A stretch of DNA of 64,000 bases from positions 1,612,001 through 1,676,000 of the forward strand of contig NZ_CP017560.1 of the NCBI RefSeq assembly GCF_001753205.1, written 5' to 3'. Under the pieces are notes generated by a model that worked only from the letters and a program-made list of their open reading frames with translations, had not been told where the DNA came from and made no database searches. How positions within the stretch are numbered: the stretch's first letter is position 1; every line of letters begins with the position of its first letter. This document shows, in pieces, positions 34,282 through 42,150 of this stretch. The stretch is from Sporosarcina ureilytica (GTDB taxonomy: Bacteria; Bacillota; Bacilli; Bacillales_A; Planococcaceae). The translations under genes were made by a program, and so were the position numbers.

Positions 34282-35661
34282 ATGCGTATTGTTCAAACTT
34301 CTCAAGTGATTGCTGAAAGTAAATTTAACAAGTTTCATTTATTAGTATTTTTATGGTGTTTCTACGCCATCGCCTTTGACGGCTTTGACATTGCTTTGTT
34401 TGGAATTGGTTTACCGCTCATGATGGAGGATTATAATCTGACGGTAGTAGAAGCCGGCGCCATTGGAAGTTACACGTTAGTTGGAATGATGTTGGGATCC
34501 TTTGTCCTCGGTTCCTTATCGGACATTATTGGTCGTAAACGAATTCTGGCCATTTGTATGTTTATATTTAGTGTTTTTACTTTACTAGCTGGTTTAGCAC
34601 CTAATTCACTCATCTTTACAATTATGCGATTCATTGCCGCCCTTGGAATGGGAGGATTAATGCCCGCTGTTATTTCTATCATGACCGAATATTCACCGAA
34701 GAAAAATAGAGCCTTGACGGTAGCAATGATGTATTGTGGGTACTCGATTGGTAGTATTTCAGCGTCACTAATTGGGATGTATGTAATGGAAAGTCTTGGG
34801 TGGAGATTTTTATATTATCTTGGGATTATTCCTCTTTTCACATTGCCATTATTTTTAAAACAATTTCCAGAATCACTGTCCTATTATATACCTCGTAACC
34901 AAGGGGATCAAATCTCGAAGATTTTAAATAGAATAGATCCTAATGGTAACTATCAGGCAACTGATGACTTCGAATATGAAACGGTGAAAGAAAAGGCAAA
35001 AGGATTTCTCGTTAATAAGCTTTTTACAGACAAACGATTGGTAAGTACGCTTGCATTTTGGACGGCTGTGTTCAGTTGTTTGCTTATGATTTATGGTCTT
35101 AACACATGGTTGCCAAAAATCATGGTAGAAGCGGGATATGGTATTTCGTCCAGCTTATCCTTTATTTTAGTACTAGGCGTCGGGCAAATTGGTGGCTCTT
35201 TAATCGGAGGTCTCTTGGTAGAAAAAGTTGGTCATCGTAAAGTTCTGTTATTCATGTTTGCAATCGGAACGCTTTGCTTTGTACTTCTTAGTATGACATC
35301 GAATACCCTTTTATTATATCTGCTCGTTATTATCGGTGGTGCATGTACTGGCGGAACTCAAAATTTAGTGAATCCGTACATATCTGAATTTTACCCGCGT
35401 GAAATTCGCACCACAGGTCTTAGTGTCACAGTCGGTATTGGTCGAATTGGCGCCATTCTAGCACCAATTTTAATTGGATTACTCCTGACTACAAATTTAG
35501 CACCACAGCAAGCTTTAATCGCTTTTGCAATTCCAAGTATTTTAGGAGGAATTGCTTTCTCATTCGTACAGGAAAAATACGGGAGTTTTGATCGAATCGG
35601 AAAAGCTTTCCATGTGAAGCCGCATAAAAAAGTGGATTTGGCGGTGACTCCGAAAAGTTAG
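34282..35661 (+). CDS. MFS transporter, aromatic acid:H+ symporter (AAHS) family
   Basis: Twelve-helix carrier of 459 residues. The ATG at 34282 is used, 6 bp after AAGGTG. The AAHS signature is in helix 1, AIAFDGFDIALFGIGLPLMM, with the D-G-x-D needed for proton-coupled aromatic acid uptake. The MFS loop 2-3 motif is GSLSDIIGRKRIL, and helix 4-5 carries RFIAALGMGGLMPAVISIMT. Loop 8-9 repeats GLLVEKVGHRKVLL. It follows the MetE-like gene by 167 bp, probably under the same LysR control. Likely substrates are benzoate-type acids or other small carboxylates. Confidence 0.9.
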   Translation: MRIVQTSQVIAESKFNKFHLLVFLWCFYAIAFDGFDIALFGIGLPLMMEDYNLTVVEAGAIGSYTLVGMMLGSFVLGSLSDIIGRKRILAICMFIFSVFTLLAGLAPNSLIFTIMRFIAALGMGGLMPAVISIMTEYSPKKNRALTVAMMYCGYSIGSISASLIGMYVMESLGWRFLYYLGIIPLFTLPLFLKQFPESLSYYIPRNQGDQISKILNRIDPNGNYQATDDFEYETVKEKAKGFLVNKLFTDKRLVSTLAFWTAVFSCLLMIYGLNTWLPKIMVEAGYGISSSLSFILVLGVGQIGGSLIGGLLVEKVGHRKVLLFMFAIGTLCFVLLSMTSNTLLLYLLVIIGGACTGGTQNLVNPYISEFYPREIRTTGLSVTVGIGRIGAILAPILIGLLLTTNLAPQQALIAFAIPSILGGIAFSFVQEKYGSFDRIGKAFHVKPHKKVDLAVTPKS

Positions 35662-35677
35662 AGGAATAGGTAGTAGT

Positions 35678-35730
35678 AATGCCAGGTTCTAAACGTTCGT
35701 AATCGAACGAGAACCTGGCATTGTTTTTGC
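35678..35730. repeat. Dispersed palindromic repeat, copy E (terminator)
   Basis: AATGCCAGGTTCTAAACGTTCG...CGAACG..AGAACCTGGCATT, then GTTTTT. The outer arms (AATGCCAGGTTCT) are perfect complements. It directly follows the MFS gene. Confidence 0.85.
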
Positions 35731-35805
35731 GCAATGATATAATTGATAGACTTATCGGAAAGATAATTAATTAAAACCTAGCGTATTTGCCCAGCTTTCA
35801 GTTTT

Positions 35806-35892
35806 TAAACAAGTAAGTCAGTTAAATGGTGAAGTAACATCAAAAGAAGAAGCAATGGCATGGCTGGAACAGTTTATCTTGGTTCAACAGTA
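35806..35892 (+). pseudogene. C-terminal remnant of an unidentified gene
   Basis: A frame of 28 codons without a start (FKQVSQLNGEVTSKEEAMAW, ends with a stop at 35892) lies between two palindromic repeat copies. It reads like a helical protein end, but I do not recognise the family. It may be a remnant left between repeats. Confidence 0.3.
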
Positions 35893-35899
35893 ATAGATG

Positions 35900-35945
35900 A
35901 GCACCAGATTCTAACACAATTTTATGTTAGAACCTGGTGCTTTTA
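35900..35945. repeat. Dispersed palindromic repeat, copy F (terminator of fdhD)
   Basis: AGCACCAGATTCTAACACAA and TGTTAGAACCTGGTGCT pair around an ATTTTA loop, with one mismatch. It overlaps the final codons of the minus-strand fdhD gene (stop at 35927), so it may end the fdhD transcript. Confidence 0.82.
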
Positions 35946-36733
35946 TTAATAACAATTCTTTCCGGATGTGTATACACATTAAACGACTCATTCCGAATAA
36001 ACCCAACCGTCGTTATCCCAAGTTCCTCCGCAAGTTCCAGCGCAAGTTCCGTAGGCGCCGATTTTGAAAGAACAATTTCACAGCCGATTTTTGCGACTTT
36101 CAATAAAATCTCTGAAGAAATACGGCCGCTGAACACAATGATTTTGTCGTGTACGGAAATGGTATTTCTTAAACAGTGCCCATAAATTTTATCTAATGCA
36201 TTATGCCGGCCGATATCCATTCTTGCCAGCACGACGCCTTTTTGCGTACATAAAGCGGCATTATGGACACCGCCTGTATGATGAAAAACAGCTGCTGTTT
36301 TCTCCATTTCTTGCATTAAATAAAAGCATTCTTCAGGCGTTAATGTCACGTTCGTCTCGGTTATTTGTTTGGCAGTTAACGCATCGTTCGCAAAAACAAA
36401 TCCTTGACGGCTCATGCCACAACATGAGGTGATGTATCTTTTGCTATGCATCTGTTCATAAAATGGAAAAACTTTACTCGTTTCAATATGAACAAACCCT
36501 AACTCCTTTTGGACCCAAATCTTTTGAATATCCTCATATTTACCAATGACTCTTTCAGATGCCAAAAAACCAATCACCATGTCTTCGATATACTCTGGTG
36601 TACAGACGATTGTGATAAATTCTTTTCCGTTAATTTTTATTGTAATCGGGTATTCAACCGCAATGATATCTTCAATTTGCTTGAAATGGCCTTTTGAAAA
36701 ACGTTGAACGATTCTCTTTTTTACCTGTTTCAT
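35927..36733 (-). CDS. fdhD: Formate dehydrogenase accessory sulfurtransferase FdhD
   Basis: Protein of 268 residues that passes sulfur from a cysteine desulfurase to the molybdenum cofactor of formate dehydrogenase. ATG 36733 is preferred because GGAGGGA lies directly upstream; the frame continues 18 codons further back without a site. The catalytic Cys pair is in RYITSCCGMSRQ, near residue 104. Other marks: YPITIKINGKEF, CTPEYIEDMVIGFLASERVI, FHHTGGVHNAALCTQKGVV, EDIGRHNALDKIYG in the variant MDIGRHNALDK, and FSGRISSEILLKVAKIGCEI. It is divergent from its client, the fdhF-type gene. Confidence 0.93.
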   Translation of the reverse strand: MKQVKKRIVQRFSKGHFKQIEDIIAVEYPITIKINGKEFITIVCTPEYIEDMVIGFLASERVIGKYEDIQKIWVQKELGFVHIETSKVFPFYEQMHSKRYITSCCGMSRQGFVFANDALTAKQITETNVTLTPEECFYLMQEMEKTAAVFHHTGGVHNAALCTQKGVVLARMDIGRHNALDKIYGHCLRNTISVHDKIIVFSGRISSEILLKVAKIGCEIVLSKSAPTELALELAEELGITTVGFIRNESFNVYTHPERIVINKSTRF

Positions 36734-36838
36734 GAAAACTCCCTCCAAACAAATCTCATTAAAATCATATATTATTTTCGACATCATATCATACTAGTTA
36801 AAGAAATGTGTAACCTTTCAGATGATTATAACAATACG

Positions 36839-36867
36839 TTGTTTCAATCAATTATATCAACTATAAT
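36839..36867 (+). promoter_or_regulatory. Sigma-A promoter of the formate dehydrogenase operon
   Basis: TTGTTT (36839-36844), 17-bp spacer, TATAAT (36862-36867). The predicted transcript starts near 36874 and has a leader of about 147 bases. Confidence 0.6.
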
Positions 36868-36947
36868 AGAATGAAAGACGATATATGAAAATGTTTCGAT
36901 TTTAATAAAATAGAATAGTAATTTGGTAGGCTTTGCGAGTAAACTTC

Positions 36948-36999
36948 CACCATGATGAAAGCGCACCATCAGCAATCGGCGTATTCATGGTGTTTTTTT
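36948..36999 (+). terminator. Terminator-like hairpin in the formate dehydrogenase leader
   Basis: CACCATGA (36948-36955) and TCATGGTG (36985-36992) are perfect complements, followed directly by seven T's. It lies between the promoter and the structural gene, 21 bp before the real ATG, where a plain terminator would silence the operon. An alternative stem (TGATG with CATCA) would compete with it. A short in-frame leader frame (from ATG 36952) spans the hairpin. Confidence 0.6.
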
Positions 37000-37020
37000 A
37001 TGAAAAAAGGAGGCGCTTCC

Positions 37021-39954
37021 ATGTTAATCAAGATTAACGGATCAAGTTATGACTATCAAGACGGTATGACGATACTTCAAGTAATCAATGAAAATAGCAT
37101 TGAACATCCACAAATTTGTTATTTGCCGGAAGTTGATCCAATTGAAACATGTGATACATGTATTGTTGAAGTGGACGGTGCGCTAGTGCGCGCTTGTTCA
37201 ACGAAAGCAGTCCGCGGAATGAATGTCTCTCTTTCATCTGTGCGTGCCAAGGAAGCACAGACAGAAGCAATGGACCGAATTCTTGAAAACCACTTGCTGT
37301 ACTGTACGGTATGTGACAATAACAATGGGAACTGTAAAATTCATAATACGGTACATATGATGGAAGTTGAACATCAAAAATATCCATATGAGCCAAAATG
37401 TACAGAAGACAGTGTTGATTTTACGCACCCATTTTATCGCTATGATCCAAACCAATGTATAGCTTGCGGGCAATGTGTGGAAGTTTGCCAGAACTTACAA
37501 GTGAATGAGACGTTGACGATGGATTGGGAAAGGGACCGCCCGATTGTATTATGGGACGGTGGCGCAAAGATTAACGATTCGTCATGTGTCGGCTGCGGGC
37601 ATTGTGTGACCGTCTGTCCTTGTAATGCGTTAATGGAAAAATCGATGCTTGGTGAAGCTGGATTTATGACGGGCATGAAAGAAGACATTCTAACCCCGAT
37701 GATTGATTTAGTGAAAGAGATTGAGCCTAGTTATAGTGGAATTATGGCGGTGTCAGAGGCGGAAGCGGCCATGCGTGAAACAAGAACAAAAAAGACGAAA
37801 ACGGTTTGTACGTTTTGTGGTGTTGGCTGTTCATTTGAAGTGTGGACAAAAGACCGTAAGATTTTAAAAATCCAACCGGTTTCTGATGCGCCTGTCAATG
37901 CGATTTCGACTTGTGTGAAAGGAAAGTTTGGCTGGGATTTTGTGAATAGTGAAAAGCGGATTACAACGCCACTTATCCGAAAAGATGATGAATTCGTTGA
38001 AGCAACTTGGGATGAAGCATTGGACCTCGTTGCACAGAATCTTGGAGACATTCATAAGAAACATGGCGAAGATTCAGTAGGCATTATTTCCTCCTCAAAG
38101 ATTACAAATGAAGAAAACTACGTCATTCAAAAGCTAGCACGACAAGTGTTTGAAACAAATAACGTTGATAATTGTTCACGTTATTGTCAGTCTCCAGCAA
38201 CTGATGGACTCTTTCGGACAGTCGGCATGGGCGGAGACGCCGGGACGATTAAAGACATTGCTGAGGCTGGACTCGTCATCATCGTAGGCGCAAACCCGGC
38301 TGAGGGACATCCCGTGCTCGCGACTCGTGTCAAACGTGCACATAAATTGCACGGTCAACAATTGATTGTTGCTGATCTGAGAAAACATGAAATGGCAGAG
38401 CGTGCGGATTTATTTATGAGACCGAAACAGGGCACTGACCAAGTATGGTTAATGGCTGTAACGAAATATATGATAGACAATGGTTGGCATGATGAACAGT
38501 TTATTAAAGAGAATGTTCATTCATTTGAGGAGTTTAAAGAAATCCTTGAAAAGTATACGTTGGACTACGCAGAAAAAATTACCGGTGTAACGAAAGAAAT
38601 GCTCATTCAAACAGCGGAAACGATTCGTGACGCGGATGGTACATGTATTCTTTGGGGTATGGGCGTCACGCAAAACACGGGTGGTTCGGATACTTCCGCC
38701 GCCATTTCTAACTTGCTTCTTGCGACAGGGAACTATCGCCGTCCTGGTGCAGGGGCCTATCCGTTACGCGGACATAATAATGTGCAAGGTGCTTGTGATA
38801 TGGGAACGTTACCAGGTTGGTTGCCGGGGTATCAACATGTGACGGATGACGAAGCAAGGCAGAAGTTTGAAGAAGCGTACGGCGTGAAAATTGACAATAA
38901 ACCTGGACTTGACAATATCCAAATGTTGGAGGCAGTTAACGATGATATTATGAAAGCGATGTACATCATCGGGGAAGATATGGCGCTTGTTGATTCCAAC
39001 GCCAACTATGTCCACGATATGTTATCTAAGCTGGATTTTCTCGTCGTTCAAGATATTTTCTTTTCAAGAACTGCAAGGTATGCGGATGTCATTTTACCAG
39101 CTGTACCGTCCCTCGAAAAGGATGGCACCTTTACGAATACGGAAAGACGTGTGCAGCGTTTATACAAAGCGCTTCCAGAAATGGGGCAAGGAAAAGCAGA
39201 TTGGTGGATTGTACAAGAAGTTGCCAATCGTCTTGGTGCAAATTGGAATTATACGCATCCTAGTGAAATATTCGCGGAAATGGCAAGTTTATCGCCATTA
39301 TTCAGTCAAGCGGATTACAGTGTACTAAAAGGTTGGAATAGCTTTTTATGGGGAAGTCTAGACGGTTCAAGTACACCGCTATTATATACAGACGGATTTA
39401 ATTTCCCGGATAAAAAAGCGCGTTTTGCATTATCAGATTGGGTAGAGCCGGTGAAGTTCTCGGAGGAATTCGATTTACACATTAATAATGGCCGAATCCT
39501 TGAACATTTCCATGAAGGCAACTTAACGAATAAATCAGATGGCATTCAATCAACAGTGCCAGAGATTTTTGTTGAAGTATCGCCAGAACTTGCCAAAGAA
39601 CGAGGCGTCAAAAGCGGTTCTATCGTTCGTCTTACGTCTCCATATGGGTCGCTAAGACTGCCGGCACTTGTCACGGACCGTGTGAAAGATAATGAGTTGT
39701 TTCTTCCGATGAATTCAGTAGAAAAAAAGTCAGCTATCAACTTCTTAACAGGACCAGCAGTTGACGAGCGAACGAATACACCCGCATTTAAACAAACGAT
39801 GGTTCGAATGGAAGTGCTCCAAAGAGACGGGGAGAATCCGTTGCCGAAGTCGAATCATCGCAATAAAAAGCGCAATCCAACAACGGGAATCGAGGTTGAA
39901 CGTAAATGGAGCCGCCCGGGATATGTGCATTTAACGACGGAAAAGGGGAGGTGA
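37021..39954 (+). CDS. Formate dehydrogenase alpha subunit (molybdopterin, Fe-S)
   Basis: Oxidoreductase of 977 residues that oxidises formate to CO2. ATG 37021 follows AAAGGAGG; an in-frame start 23 codons upstream lies in the leader hairpin. Order: 2Fe-2S domain (CYLPEVDPIETCDTCIVEVD), His/Cys cluster (YCTVCDNNNGNCKIH), two 4Fe-4S motifs (CIACGQCVEVCQ, CVGCGHCVTVC), then the molybdopterin domain with CTFCGVGCSFEV. The active-site residue is Cys389 (SRYCQSPATDG, codon TGT), so it is not a selenoprotein. The C-terminal cofactor cap contains NFLTGPAVDERTNTPAFKQT. Similar to the Bacillus YrhE/YjgC class; the electron acceptor is not encoded next to it. Confidence 0.93.
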   Translation: MLIKINGSSYDYQDGMTILQVINENSIEHPQICYLPEVDPIETCDTCIVEVDGALVRACSTKAVRGMNVSLSSVRAKEAQTEAMDRILENHLLYCTVCDNNNGNCKIHNTVHMMEVEHQKYPYEPKCTEDSVDFTHPFYRYDPNQCIACGQCVEVCQNLQVNETLTMDWERDRPIVLWDGGAKINDSSCVGCGHCVTVCPCNALMEKSMLGEAGFMTGMKEDILTPMIDLVKEIEPSYSGIMAVSEAEAAMRETRTKKTKTVCTFCGVGCSFEVWTKDRKILKIQPVSDAPVNAISTCVKGKFGWDFVNSEKRITTPLIRKDDEFVEATWDEALDLVAQNLGDIHKKHGEDSVGIISSSKITNEENYVIQKLARQVFETNNVDNCSRYCQSPATDGLFRTVGMGGDAGTIKDIAEAGLVIIVGANPAEGHPVLATRVKRAHKLHGQQLIVADLRKHEMAERADLFMRPKQGTDQVWLMAVTKYMIDNGWHDEQFIKENVHSFEEFKEILEKYTLDYAEKITGVTKEMLIQTAETIRDADGTCILWGMGVTQNTGGSDTSAAISNLLLATGNYRRPGAGAYPLRGHNNVQGACDMGTLPGWLPGYQHVTDDEARQKFEEAYGVKIDNKPGLDNIQMLEAVNDDIMKAMYIIGEDMALVDSNANYVHDMLSKLDFLVVQDIFFSRTARYADVILPAVPSLEKDGTFTNTERRVQRLYKALPEMGQGKADWWIVQEVANRLGANWNYTHPSEIFAEMASLSPLFSQADYSVLKGWNSFLWGSLDGSSTPLLYTDGFNFPDKKARFALSDWVEPVKFSEEFDLHINNGRILEHFHEGNLTNKSDGIQSTVPEIFVEVSPELAKERGVKSGSIVRLTSPYGSLRLPALVTDRVKDNELFLPMNSVEKKSAINFLTGPAVDERTNTPAFKQTMVRMEVLQRDGENPLPKSNHRNKKRNPTTGIEVERKWSRPGYVHLTTEKGR

Positions 39955-39960
39955 TGGGTA

Positions 39961-40443
39961 ATGGCGACACCGATTACTTCTATTAATATGCATAAACAAA
40001 CGCCAGAAGAAATGCAGCAAGAGAAACTAGCAGAACTTCAATCATTACTCACCGAACAGGACGAGGCAATTAATAAAATACTTGAAATCACCGGAGAATT
40101 AAACAACGGGGGAATACTCGATGCCGTACAAGCAATGGTGAAAGCAAAAGATCAAATCGCTGGCATTGCAGTTGATCAAGTGTCTCGCGAGCCTGTAACC
40201 AACTTGATCAAACATGTCATGAATGCATCAGCTGGGCTTTCCGCGATTGATCCGGAAATTTCTGCCAAACTAGTTGATAGTGTAAAAAGCGGACTGCATG
40301 AGGCGGAACTTTACAATGGAAATAACGAATCGATTGGTGTATTGGATGTTTTAAAATCATTAAATGATCCAGATGTTAACCGCGCAGTTAAATTCGGTCT
40401 TAATTTCCTTAAAGGGATGGGGAAAGGATTAGATGGGAAGTAG
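39961..40443 (+). CDS. DUF1641 protein, formate dehydrogenase partner
   Basis: Protein of 160 residues of the DUF1641 family (YrhD/YjgD), found after formate dehydrogenase genes in Bacillus. ATG 39961 lies 6 bp after the previous stop, with GGAGGTGATG across the junction, so it is co-translated. The sequence is helical: an N-terminal coiled segment (LAELQSLLTEQDEAINKILE), the amphipathic DAVQAMVKAKDQIAGIAVDQ, and the conserved end SLNDPDVNRAVKFGLNFLKG. No metal or nucleotide motifs. Role probably in assembly or membrane association; unproven. Confidence 0.88.
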   Translation: MATPITSINMHKQTPEEMQQEKLAELQSLLTEQDEAINKILEITGELNNGGILDAVQAMVKAKDQIAGIAVDQVSREPVTNLIKHVMNASAGLSAIDPEISAKLVDSVKSGLHEAELYNGNNESIGVLDVLKSLNDPDVNRAVKFGLNFLKGMGKGLDGK

Positions 40444-40471
40444 TTTTGCGAAATTTGACATGGGATTAATG

Positions 40472-40516
40472 AAAAGGCTGTAAATGTTGTTTAATCAACA
40501 TTTACAGCCTTTTTTC
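40472..40516 (+). terminator. Terminator of the formate dehydrogenase operon
   Basis: AAAAGGCTGTAAATGTTG pairs perfectly with CAACATTTACAGCCTTTTTT over a 7-base loop. Confidence 0.92.
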
Positions 40517-40582
40517 AAGAAGTCCTATACTGCTCACGATAAGTAAAGTGTTTTTTTGGATGATGATTTTAACTTAGCTTTG

Positions 40583-42001
40583 TTATGAATCTGGGACAAT
40601 TTCAAAAATAGTACCTTTGTTAGAATCAGTCACATTCATAGAGCCATAAACTCCTAAAAATAGGCGCGTTTGATCCAGGTTCGTTCCTAAACTAACATAA
40701 TAAGACGACTCGGACCCAAAATTATAATCGGTTTCAATCACACTAAAATCATTTGGTTTACCATCTGCCCTTACCCTTGTATAAGCTAAAACCCCTCTAC
40801 CTGGAGGCCCCGATTCCTCATTTCGGTCAAAGTCGGTAAACACAACGCTTCCCGTTAAAGCGGGGATTGCATTCCCCATATATGGCTGGACTGCAGTCAG
40901 TGCAGTTCCTTCAAATTTATCAGGTCGGGGATCATTATGAAAATAACTAGTTAAAGGCTGAAGACGCCATGGAGAAGTTGTTACTGCTTCATTGTAATAA
41001 GCGATTGTTTGCTGATCCAAACTAGGATTTGCAGAGCATTCCTTTATTATAGAGGTAGGAAATGCACCTTCCCAACCTCGCCAGCCAAAATTAATGAATC
41101 CTTCTTGGTTAAGGTCAGATTTCATTATAGAAGCTTGAATTAGTTGAGTAACCGGCATTGGTTTATACTGAACGAATGAAAAAATCGACTCTGCTAAATC
41201 CTGTCCAACTTGGCCGGCATATTTAATATACTGATTATAAAAACTTTGATATGAAATGCCTGGTATATTGCGAACCCCTTTGGCAATTACCGTAAGTGTT
41301 TCCTGAATAGGTGGGGGAAGTTCATCGAAACGTGTGACTACGGGTGGATTATTGATAAATGTATTTTTAACTACATCGATTTCAATTATTTTCCCAGCTA
41401 TCTCCATATCATTCTGACTTAAATTAAATGGATCATAACCTGATCCGCCATCTCCGGTTGTTAAAACAAGTTTACCTGTTTCAGGCGAAAAGTTTAAGCT
41501 ATTGACGCCATTATGATTTGAAAATGGCCTTCTTAAGTTTAGTAATGTCCGTCGTTTTTCAGGCTGACCATTCGATTGTAAAATCCATTCTTCAACTGTA
41601 TCGATATGATCATATTGGGTTTCTCTATTTGTCCACTTTAGGTTTAAAGTTCTGGAATCACACGGGTTTGGCTCAAAAGATCCGGGAAGAGCACCTGGAC
41701 CTTGTGTTCCCGCTACCGAATAATGAAGATAAAAAAGACCGTTATTATTAAAATTGGGATGAAAGGCTAAACCAAGTAGTCCACGTTCATCATATCCACT
41801 ACGACCCCCCAGTGTTATGATTCGCGAGCGAATATCTAAGAAAGTTTCTATAACACCGTCTCCTATGTAAAAGATTTCTCCTACCTGGGTTGCAATAAAT
41901 AATCTTTCAATTGAGTCACCTGGAAGTAGGGCTGTCTTTAAAACGGTAGGTAAATTTATCTTATTGACAAGGGGCCGTAAACTAACCTTAACTTTTATCA
42001 A
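40583..42001 (-). CDS. PQQ-dependent sugar dehydrogenase-like beta-propeller (GSDH family)
   Basis: Protein of 472 residues of the glucose/sorbosone dehydrogenase family, a six-bladed propeller. Marks: TQVGEIFYIGDG, DERGLLGLAFHPNFNNNGLF (conserved His region), RPFSNHNGVNSLNFSPETGK followed by LVLTTGDGG (catalytic-type His and the GDGG turn), GWRGWEGAF, and the final GTIFEIVPDS. No signal peptide is seen, unlike the secreted aldose dehydrogenases. No PQQ synthesis genes are in the window, so the protein may use imported PQQ or have a non-enzymatic role. ATG 42001 with AGGAGTG upstream. Confidence 0.82.
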   Translation of the reverse strand: MIKVKVSLRPLVNKINLPTVLKTALLPGDSIERLFIATQVGEIFYIGDGVIETFLDIRSRIITLGGRSGYDERGLLGLAFHPNFNNNGLFYLHYSVAGTQGPGALPGSFEPNPCDSRTLNLKWTNRETQYDHIDTVEEWILQSNGQPEKRRTLLNLRRPFSNHNGVNSLNFSPETGKLVLTTGDGGSGYDPFNLSQNDMEIAGKIIEIDVVKNTFINNPPVVTRFDELPPPIQETLTVIAKGVRNIPGISYQSFYNQYIKYAGQVGQDLAESIFSFVQYKPMPVTQLIQASIMKSDLNQEGFINFGWRGWEGAFPTSIIKECSANPSLDQQTIAYYNEAVTTSPWRLQPLTSYFHNDPRPDKFEGTALTAVQPYMGNAIPALTGSVVFTDFDRNEESGPPGRGVLAYTRVRADGKPNDFSVIETDYNFGSESSYYVSLGTNLDQTRLFLGVYGSMNVTDSNKGTIFEIVPDS

Positions 42002-42150
42002 CTAGCTTTACACTCCTTCTAATTGTTTTTTTAAGAATATGATTGGAGCTGTTCTATTAGTACCAAAGTAGGTTGGAATCTAGTTAGGTTTCTTCTAACA
42101 TGTATGCTAAAATTGATTGTTCGAAAGGCTATGAAGAAGGTGGAACACAT

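Noticed and set aside
37021..39954. Selenocysteine formate dehydrogenase
   Set aside because: The active-site codon is TGT (Cys389), not TGA, and no SECIS-like hairpin is needed.
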